Assembly: GCA_020633555.1 (NCBI GenBank)
Contig: JACKDL010000038.1
Span: 1 to 49,837 of the forward strand
Direction of reading: 5' to 3'
Source of the DNA: Myxococcales bacterium
GTDB lineage: Bacteria > Myxococcota_A > Bradymonadia > UBA7976 > UBA1532
DNA: 49,837 nucleotides
Shown here: positions 44,297 to 49,837 of the stretch, piece after piece
Numbering within the stretch: the first letter of the stretch is position 1
Layout: every line of letters starts with the position of its first letter
Program-made: the position numbers and the translations under genes
Notes under the pieces: model-generated
Database searches by the model: none
Seen by the model: the letters and a program-made list of their open reading frames with translations, nothing else
What the model was told of the DNA's origin: nothing

Positions 44297-45714
44297 GGGT
44301 GATCCTCCTCCACGCAGCGGCGCACACGCTCGATGAGCGCCGGGGTCAAGCGCACCGAGGCCTGCCGCACGGCCTTGGCCTCGGCGGGCAGGGCCGCCAG
44401 GCTGGCCTGGGCGTGGGCGCGGCTCTCGGCGGGGGCGGGCAGCGGCTTCATCCCCTGCCCGTCCCACACCACCTCCAGCAGGGGCTCGCCGGGCAGCACC
44501 TCGTCGTGGCAGGCCACGGTGTCCACGCCCTCGTGGCGGTACACCTGCACCCGGCCCGGCAGGGTGGCCTTGCCCGATCCGCGGGCCAGCTTCATGGTCA
44601 TCCGCCCCTGGATCTCGGCCAGCTTGCCCACCGCCCCCACGCCCACCGGCGCGTCGGGGCTGGTGACGATGCGCTCGCCGATGCCGAAGGCGTCCACCGG
44701 GGCGTCGCCCAGCTCAGCGATGGCGTGCTCGTCCATGCCACCGCTGACCACGATGGTGGCGGCCTTTGCGCCCAGAGAATCCAACAATTCCCGGGCCTTG
44801 ATGATGTTCTCGCGGCTGATGCGGCTGTCGAGCCGGATGCCCTTGAGCTTGCCGCCCGTGGCCGCCACCGCGTTGCGGATGCCGGTGTGGCTGCCGTAGC
44901 TGTCGTAGGTGTCCACCAGCAGCACCGAGCCATTGGGGTAGGCCCGGTGGAAGGCCTCGAAGAAGGCCCGCTCGGTGACGTGCCGCGGCACCCCCGGCCG
45001 CTCCCAGGCCTGCACCGCGAAGTGGTCCATGGTGCCCAGCACGGGCACGCCGTAGCGGTGGTGGGCCTCGACGTTGCTGGTGCCCGCCGCCCCCGCCAGC
45101 CAGGCCGCGTAGGCCGCGTCCACGGCCGCCTCGGGGTGGGTGCGGCGGCTGCCGAACTCCAGCACCGCCCGCCCGCCGGCGGCCTCGGCCACCCGGGCCG
45201 CCTTCGAGGCCACCATGGTCATGTGGTTGATGATCGACAGCAGCGGCGTCTCGATGAGCTTCGCCGACAGCAGCGACGTGCGGATCTGCAGGTAGGGCGT
45301 GTAGGCCGTGGGCGCCACGTCCTGGATCTGCACCCGCTGCCCCTTGGCGTCCACCGCCGGGCCGGCGAACAGGGGCGTGCCCTCCCTGGGGGCCTCGACC
45401 ACCCCCTCGAAGCGCCACCGCGCCAGGGCCTCGCGCAGATCGGGGCGCGCCTTCAGGGCCGGGCCCAGCATGGGGTGCGCGGCCAGCGTCTCCAGCCGCG
45501 CCTCGTCGAACCGGGCGTCGCGCAGCCACGCCAGGGCGCGGCGCAGCCCGGCCCACAGCAGGTAGCCGCGGGCAGGCTCACCGTCGGGCGTCTGCGGCAG
45601 CCGCCGGCTGAAGAACGCCATGGTCACGGGGGCCTGCCCCAGTCCGGCGTCCCAGTGGGGCACCAGGCTGGTGAGCTGATACAGATCCATGTGGGTGGCC
45701 GGGGCGAGCGACAT
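44293..45714 (-). CDS. pncB: Nicotinate phosphoribosyltransferase
   Basis: The 473-residue protein matches the NAPRTase family: an N-terminal ATHMDLYQLTSLVPHW, LEFGSRRTHPEAAVDAA, GTSNVEAHHRYGVPVLGTMDH, LLVDTYDSYGSHTGIRNAV, GIRLDSRISRENI and VSGGMDEHAIAEL. It makes nicotinate mononucleotide from nicotinate and phosphoribosyl pyrophosphate, feeding NAD synthesis. GAGGTC precedes the ATG. It is the first gene of the minus-strand run and is coupled to the nicotinamidase-like gene by a 4-base overlap; it is divergent from the dipeptidase gene. Confidence 0.95.
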   Translation of the reverse strand: MSLAPATHMDLYQLTSLVPHWDAGLGQAPVTMAFFSRRLPQTPDGEPARGYLLWAGLRRALAWLRDARFDEARLETLAAHPMLGPALKARPDLREALARWRFEGVVEAPREGTPLFAGPAVDAKGQRVQIQDVAPTAYTPYLQIRTSLLSAKLIETPLLSIINHMTMVASKAARVAEAAGGRAVLEFGSRRTHPEAAVDAAYAAWLAGAAGTSNVEAHHRYGVPVLGTMDHFAVQAWERPGVPRHVTERAFFEAFHRAYPNGSVLLVDTYDSYGSHTGIRNAVAATGGKLKGIRLDSRISRENIIKARELLDSLGAKAATIVVSGGMDEHAIAELGDAPVDAFGIGERIVTSPDAPVGVGAVGKLAEIQGRMTMKLARGSGKATLPGRVQVYRHEGVDTVACHDEVLPGEPLLEVVWDGQGMKPLPAPAESRAHAQASLAALPAEAKAVRQASVRLTPALIERVRRCVEEDHP

Positions 45715-45782
45715 GGGCGACCTCGAGGTGGCGCGGATGGCTTACTCTGGCCCCGCCCGCCCGGCCACACAAGGAGCCCGCC

Positions 45783-46850
45783 ATGCGCCCCGCCGAGACC
45801 GCCGCCCAGGTGGCCCAGCGCTTCCAGATCAGCGAGGCCGCGGTGCAGCTCGCCTGGGACGCCGAGCTCATCGACCTGCACCTCGACACCTTCATCCCCC
45901 CGCGGCTGTGGGGCTACGACGTGTTCAAGGAGCACAAGGGCGCCCCGCTGGGCATCCCCAACTTCGGCCACCTGGACGTGCCCCGCATGGCCCGCGCCGG
46001 CCTGTCGGGCGGCATGTGGTCGATCACCACCAACCCCGCCCGCACCCGCGCCGGCCGCTGGCGGCAGTACCTGGCCAACGTGCAGGCCATGCAGGGCCTG
46101 GTGGCTGCCAGCGAGGGCCAGCTCGCCTTTGCTCGCACGCTGGCCCAGTACCGCGCCGTGCGGGCCAAGGGGCAGCACGCCGTGCTGCTGGCGGTGCAGG
46201 GGGGCAACGCCCTGGACGGCGGCGCCGTGGCCGACAGCCCCGGCGGCCTGCTCACGCGGGTGACCGTGGTGCACCTCACCGACTCGGCGCTGGGCGCCAC
46301 CAGCAGCCCCCTGCGCTGGCCGAAGTGGCTGCGGCGGGGCCGCGGCACCGGGCTGACCCCCGCGGGCGAGGCCCTGGTGGAGCAGCTCAACGCCCAGCGG
46401 GTCTTCGTGGATCTGGCCCACATCCACCCCGACGGCTTCTGGCGGGCGCTGGAGGTGCACGCCCCCGACCGCCCGCCCATCGTCACCCACACCGGCGTGG
46501 ACGGGGTGCACCCCCACTGGCGCAACCTGGACGACGCCCAGATCAAGGCCATCGCCGACCGCGGCGGGGTGGTGGGGATCATGGTGCACAAGGGCTTCAT
46601 CGGGCCCCCGGCGGACCTGAACCAGGTCGTGCGCCACCTGGAGCACGTGGTGCAGGTGGGCGGCGAGGGCGCGGTGGCCCTGGGCACCGACTACGACGGC
46701 GCCATCCTCCCCCCCAAGGGCATGACCTCGGGCGACGCCGGCTACCTGCGGCTGGTGCAGGCCCTGCTGGATCGCGGCTGGCCCCTGGCGCGCATCCGCG
46801 GCGCGCTGGGCGAGAACTTCCTGCGGAGTTTCGGAGACTTGCGCCCCTGA
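45783..46850 (+). CDS. M19 (renal dipeptidase family) peptidase with altered zinc-bridging residue
   Basis: The 355-residue protein has the M19 layout: HxD at His33/Asp35 (LIDLHLDTF), FVDLAHIHPDGFW, PPIVTHTGVDGVHPHW and GTDYDGAI. The metal-bridging Glu, normally in a V-E-G-G segment, reads VQGG with Gln139. If correct, the binuclear zinc centre would be changed, which may alter substrate range or abolish dipeptidase activity. AAGGAG lies 7 bases before the ATG. No signal peptide is seen, so it is probably cytoplasmic. It is divergent from pncB, sharing 68 bases. Confidence 0.88.
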   Translation: MRPAETAAQVAQRFQISEAAVQLAWDAELIDLHLDTFIPPRLWGYDVFKEHKGAPLGIPNFGHLDVPRMARAGLSGGMWSITTNPARTRAGRWRQYLANVQAMQGLVAASEGQLAFARTLAQYRAVRAKGQHAVLLAVQGGNALDGGAVADSPGGLLTRVTVVHLTDSALGATSSPLRWPKWLRRGRGTGLTPAGEALVEQLNAQRVFVDLAHIHPDGFWRALEVHAPDRPPIVTHTGVDGVHPHWRNLDDAQIKAIADRGGVVGIMVHKGFIGPPADLNQVVRHLEHVVQVGGEGAVALGTDYDGAILPPKGMTSGDAGYLRLVQALLDRGWPLARIRGALGENFLRSFGDLRP

Positions 46851-46871
46851 TGGGGCCGCCTCAGCCTCGGA

Positions 46872-47405
46872 TCAGAAGCTGAAGCCGAGCTGAAGGCCCG
46901 CGTGCGCGGGGCCCAGGCTGGGCGCCAGGCTGAAGGGCCGGATCTCGGGCTCGGCGGGCGCCGCCGGGCCGCAGGGGGCGGGGGCCTCGGGCTCCAGCAG
47001 CCAGGTCACCAGGGCGCCCAGCATGAGCCCGCCGGCCACCCCGAAGCCCACCGCGCCGAAGGTCTTCAGCCGGCCGGCCGAGTCCTGCAGCCGCTGGGCC
47101 TCCACCTGGGTGATGCCGGTGATCACCCCGTCGGTCTTCGCCGCGTCGGTGATGGTGGCCTCGTCGTCCACGCCCATGCCGTAGACCAGGCCGCTGGCCA
47201 CCGCCAAGGCGGCGCCGGTGCCCAGCAGGCCCCAGGCCACGGCCCGGTAGGGCAGGCGCGGATCCTCGGGCGCCGCCTGCGCGCTGACGCCGGGCGCGGC
47301 GACGGGCTGGGCGAGGCCCACGGTGGGCGCCAGGAGCGCGGCCCCGACGGCGACCGCGCGGGCCAGAGTGACGCCGGACCGGGCCGGGCGCAGGTGGTGG
47401 TGCAT
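46872..47405 (-). CDS. Exported/membrane protein with two hydrophobic segments (177 aa)
   Basis: A signal peptide (LARAVAVGAALLAPTVGLA) is followed by two helices (VAWGLLGTGAALAVASGLVYG and FGAVGFGVAGGLMLGALVTWLL) separated by a short acidic stretch, then a Pro-rich end finishing in LQLGFSF. This resembles small Myxococcota envelope proteins of unknown role. GGAGG lies 10 bases before the ATG; a longer frame upstream lacks a signal. It converges on the M19 gene. Confidence 0.65.
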   Translation of the reverse strand: MHHHLRPARSGVTLARAVAVGAALLAPTVGLAQPVAAPGVSAQAAPEDPRLPYRAVAWGLLGTGAALAVASGLVYGMGVDDEATITDAAKTDGVITGITQVEAQRLQDSAGRLKTFGAVGFGVAGGLMLGALVTWLLEPEAPAPCGPAAPAEPEIRPFSLAPSLGPAHAGLQLGFSF

Positions 47406-47560
47406 GGACTCTCGGCCTCCGTCTTGGGCGGCGCCCCCCGTGGCCCCGCCGTCGTCCCCCGGGATCACACTTTTCTCACATCGACCCGCAGGACGCCAAG
47501 CCACGGCCCGAGCGCCGACGTTTTTTTGCGTACTGTGCTCTCGTGTGCGACAAATCCCAC

Positions 47561-48298
47561 ATGAAGCGCGCACACCTCATCTTCGCGTGCCTGATCCTCG
47601 CGCCGCTCGCGGCCTGCAAGTCGGTGCCGCCCGAGGTGACGGTCGGTCAAGCCGGTGACGGCCACGGCGGCATCCTGATGCCCGATCCGCAAGCCGGCGG
47701 CGGCGCCCAGGGCGTCGCCGACCTCGAGGACGACGGCGACGACACGGTCGCTGATCGCGACCCGACCCAGGCCGGGCCCGTGCAGACGAGCACCGCCGGG
47801 GTCAACGGCTGCAAGAACGACTGGTACGGCAACGTGCCGGTGGTGGGCCGCTGCCGCCGCATCGGCAGCCACCGGGCGGTGCTGGCCAGCGCCAAGAAGG
47901 ATCCGAAGGCCGACGGCCGCCACCAGGCCCCACGGCGTCACGATGACGACGCCTACGAGGACGACCACCCCCACACCCACACGGGTGAGCACAAGCTCAC
48001 CGGGTGGGCGGCCCACACAGCGCCCGACACCAACGGCTCCACCTTCGACAACGTGGCCGGCCTGTTCAGCGACAAGCAGTCGTTCTGGATGTACCACCGC
48101 AGCATCACGCCAGGCAGCCTGGTGGAGGTCAGCGCCAACCGGCGCAAGGTGCGGGTGAACGTCTACCGGGGCGATCCCCCGGGCGGCTACCACGGCCGGG
48201 TGGCCGTGCTGAACTACCCCGCCGCCGCCCGCCTGGACATGCTGCGCCGGGGCCGGGCGTGGGTGCAGATGCGCATCGTGCGCGACGGCCCGCCCTGA
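47561..48298 (+). CDS. Lipoprotein with possible RlpA-like beta-barrel (245 aa)
   Basis: A lipobox signal (LAPLAACKS) is followed by an acidic linker with Gly/Asp repeats, a Cys pair (NGCKNDWYG ... GRCRRIGSH), a His/Asp-rich tract (RHDDDAYEDDHPHTHTGEHK) that could bind metal, and a C-terminal domain with LVEVSANRRKVRVNVYRG and LNYPAAARLDMLRRGRAWVQMRIV, reminiscent of RlpA double-psi barrels. The start is the ATG that gives the signal peptide; a GTG 18 bases upstream is in frame. No clear ribosome site is seen. A seven-T run lies 34 bases before it. Confidence 0.68.
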   Translation: MKRAHLIFACLILAPLAACKSVPPEVTVGQAGDGHGGILMPDPQAGGGAQGVADLEDDGDDTVADRDPTQAGPVQTSTAGVNGCKNDWYGNVPVVGRCRRIGSHRAVLASAKKDPKADGRHQAPRRHDDDAYEDDHPHTHTGEHKLTGWAAHTAPDTNGSTFDNVAGLFSDKQSFWMYHRSITPGSLVEVSANRRKVRVNVYRGDPPGGYHGRVAVLNYPAAARLDMLRRGRAWVQMRIVRDGPP

Positions 48299-48323
48299 GC
48301 CAGGGCCCTCCGGGGCCGGCCGC

Positions 48324-48878
48324 TCAGCCCTTGTGGAGGGCCGCCTCGAGCGCCCACACCCCCAGCGCGATGACTCCGGTCTTCATGGCCCCGCCGGCGA
48401 GAAACGGCACCACGCCCTGATCGATGGCCTGCTGGCTGCCGGCGCCGAAGCCCCCCACCAGCCACGCGGCCCCCAGGGCCAGGATGGCCACGTGCGCCAG
48501 GCCCGCGCCCAGGGCCACGCCCAGCGGCCGGGGCCAGTCTCGCGCGCTCTCGGACAGCCCGTGGGCCACCAGGGGCGCCGCCAGGAACCCCGCCAGGTAG
48601 CCCGCCGAAGGCCCCGTGAGGGCCGCCATGCCGCCGGCCCCGTCGGCCAGCACGGGCGCGCCGGCCGCCGCCGCGCCCAGGTACAGCCCCATGGCCAGCA
48701 GGCCACCCAGCCCCCCGGCCACGTAGGCCGAGCCGATCACCGCCAGCGTCTGCAGCGACACGGGCACCGGGCTGCCGGGCACGTCCAGGGTCACCCGGGC
48801 CAGGGCCGCGCAGGCCAGCGCCCCGCCCACGGCCACCGCGGCCAGGCGCCCCGGGCTGTTGTCCCCCCGAGCGCCCAC
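48324..48878 (-). CDS. bioY: Biotin transporter BioY (S component)
   Basis: The 184-residue membrane protein has five or six helices and the BioY pattern GSPVPVSLQTLAVIGSAYVAGGLGGLLA, TGPSAGYLAGFLAAPLVAHGL and a final AGGAMKTGVIALGVWALEAAL. BioY binds biotin and works alone or with an energy-coupling (ECF) module; none is encoded nearby. The GTG overlaps the stop of the phospholipase D-like gene (TAGTG), with GAGGAGGAG just upstream, so the two are translationally coupled although functionally unrelated as far as can be seen. Confidence 0.92.
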   Translation of the reverse strand: MGARGDNSPGRLAAVAVGGALACAALARVTLDVPGSPVPVSLQTLAVIGSAYVAGGLGGLLAMGLYLGAAAAGAPVLADGAGGMAALTGPSAGYLAGFLAAPLVAHGLSESARDWPRPLGVALGAGLAHVAILALGAAWLVGGFGAGSQQAIDQGVVPFLAGGAMKTGVIALGVWALEAALHKG

Positions 48879-49837
48879 TACTCCTCCTCGCCGTCGGGGC
48901 TGTGCATGTCCATGCAGCGCTCGGTGGTCTTGGCCACGATGCGCCAGGGCGGCAGCGCCGGCAGCGGCGGCGGGTTGGCGCCACAGCCGGGGTCCTGCCC
49001 GTCGGCCCGGTGGTCGTAGTCGTTGTCCACGCCGTCGGTGCAGGCGGTGGTGGAGTCCTTCGACTCGGGATCCGGGCGCCCCTCCAGCCACTTGTCGGGG
49101 ATGCGCGCCCAGAGCTGGTCGAAGAAGCGGGCGTACTGCTCGCCGTGGGCCACGCTGTGGATGATCACGGTGTTCTCGTCGTTGCCGCCCTCGCCGGCGC
49201 TGGTCCAGTTCATCGAGCCGGTGATCACCACCTCCTCGTCGATGACCGCCGACTTCATGTGCATCTTCCCGCCCCAGTGCTCGATCTTCAGCGGGATGCC
49301 CGCCGCGCGCAGCAGCTCGTGCTTGCTGTAGCCGTTCTTGGCGGCCGTGGCGTCCAGGATGACCCGCACCTCGACCCCGCGGCGATGGGCCTTGATCAGG
49401 TCTTCGGTGATGCCCTTGTGGGTCAGGAAGAACACCGCGATGTCGATCTTCCACCCCGCCCGCTGGATGAGCTTGCGCACCGAGCGGGTGATGGGCTTGT
49501 GCTGCGGGCTGAACAGCACCTCCACCCGGGTCTGATCGTCGAGCTGCACCGACCAGGGCCCGTCAAAGGGCTCCTTGTAGTTGTGGTACAGCCCGCGGGC
49601 CCACATCTGCTCGAACTCCAAGGTGAACAGATCGGCCACCTTGGGCGCGTCGATCACCGTCACCAGGTTCGCGTTGTAGCCGCCCGTGCCCGAGTCGCTG
49701 GCGTTGGTGGAGCCCGTCCACACGAAGCGCCCGTCCACCACGAAGAACTTGTCGTGCATGATGGCGCCCGAGCCGTCCAGGGGCTCGCGGCTGGCGTGGG
49801 CGGCCAGCAGGCACTGGTCGCCCAGGTCGTAGGCCAG
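48878..49837 (-). CDS. Phospholipase D-family protein, N-terminus cut by window edge
   Basis: Two HKD motifs are visible: HDKFFVVDGRFVWTGSTN and HMKSAVIDEEVVITGSMNW, each with H-x-K-x4-D and a following Gly/Ser/Asn turn, the paired active site of PLD-type phosphodiesterases. The C-terminus includes CTDGVDNDYDHRADGQDPGC, a short Asp/Cys motif common in exported Myxococcota proteins, so the enzyme is probably secreted. The frame runs off the right edge, so the signal region is not visible. Substrate could be phospholipid or nucleic acid. Confidence 0.9.
   Translation of the reverse strand: MAYDLGDQCLLAAHASREPLDGSGAIMHDKFFVVDGRFVWTGSTNASDSGTGGYNANLVTVIDAPKVADLFTLEFEQMWARGLYHNYKEPFDGPWSVQLDDQTRVEVLFSPQHKPITRSVRKLIQRAGWKIDIAVFFLTHKGITEDLIKAHRRGVEVRVILDATAAKNGYSKHELLRAAGIPLKIEHWGGKMHMKSAVIDEEVVITGSMNWTSAGEGGNDENTVIIHSVAHGEQYARFFDQLWARIPDKWLEGRPDPESKDSTTACTDGVDNDYDHRADGQDPGCGANPPPLPALPPWRIVAKTTERCMDMHSPDGEEE

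Overview
The window is very GC-rich, has strong G/C preference at codon third positions, and carries no tRNA, rRNA, insertion sequence or CRISPR array that I can see. Many exported lipoproteins, a protein ending in a MYXO-CTERM-like tail (Cys, hydrophobic helix, Arg cluster), nine thrombospondin type 3 repeats in one lipoprotein, PEGA domains and Gly-rich AgmX/PglI-like segments suggest a Myxococcota-type Gram-negative bacterium (former Deltaproteobacteria). This is inference from gene content; no marker gene fixes the taxon.

Layout. 1-2.8 kb: a dynamin-family GTPase (cut by the left edge) with lower GC than its surroundings, abutting a small winged-helix-like gene. 2.85-10.1 kb: single genes and small groups: Cys-rich lipoproteins, thiopurine methyltransferase-like plus AraC regulator, an exported protein with three Cys-pair repeats, a tail-collar protein, a sirtuin, and a PEGA/outer-membrane protein. 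10.1-10.7 kb: non-coding DNA with two strong inverted repeats. 10.7-11.6 kb: an exported c-type cytochrome. 11.84-21.03 kb: a tightly packed five-gene operon for a cell-envelope system: a very large exported, membrane-anchored protein, two tandem paralogous YfbK-like VWA proteins whose metal-ion site is degenerate, and two tandem paralogous small exported proteins. 21-26 kb: two proteins sharing a TolB/GNA1162-like domain, a headless gene fragment with an MITD1-C-terminal-like domain, a NYN/LOTUS ribonuclease-like protein and small unknowns. 26.3-30.6 kb: two tandem paralogues in which a peptidoglycan-binding domain appears inserted into a degenerate M23 fold; the second carries a long C-terminal, possibly pore-forming, extension.

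30.65-45.7 kb is all minus strand: an M15-like/golvesin-domain lipoprotein, the thrombospondin-repeat lipoprotein, a DUF433/DUF5615 toxin-antitoxin pair, a DPP-IV-like S9 peptidase, an Slt-type lytic transglycosylase, and a six-gene overlapping run (read right to left: nicotinate phosphoribosyltransferase, nicotinamidase-like hydrolase, GT4 glycosyltransferase, AAA ATPase with DUF3696-like end, PIN-like nuclease, formyltransferase). 45.8-49.8 kb: an M19 dipeptidase with an altered metal-bridging residue, two small exported proteins, the biotin transporter BioY and a phospholipase D-family protein cut by the right edge.

The parts I consider most likely to be undescribed are the degenerate-VWA envelope operon, the nested M23/peptidoglycan-binding pair with a toxin-like tail, and the overlapping ATPase-PIN pair inside the NAD-salvage run.
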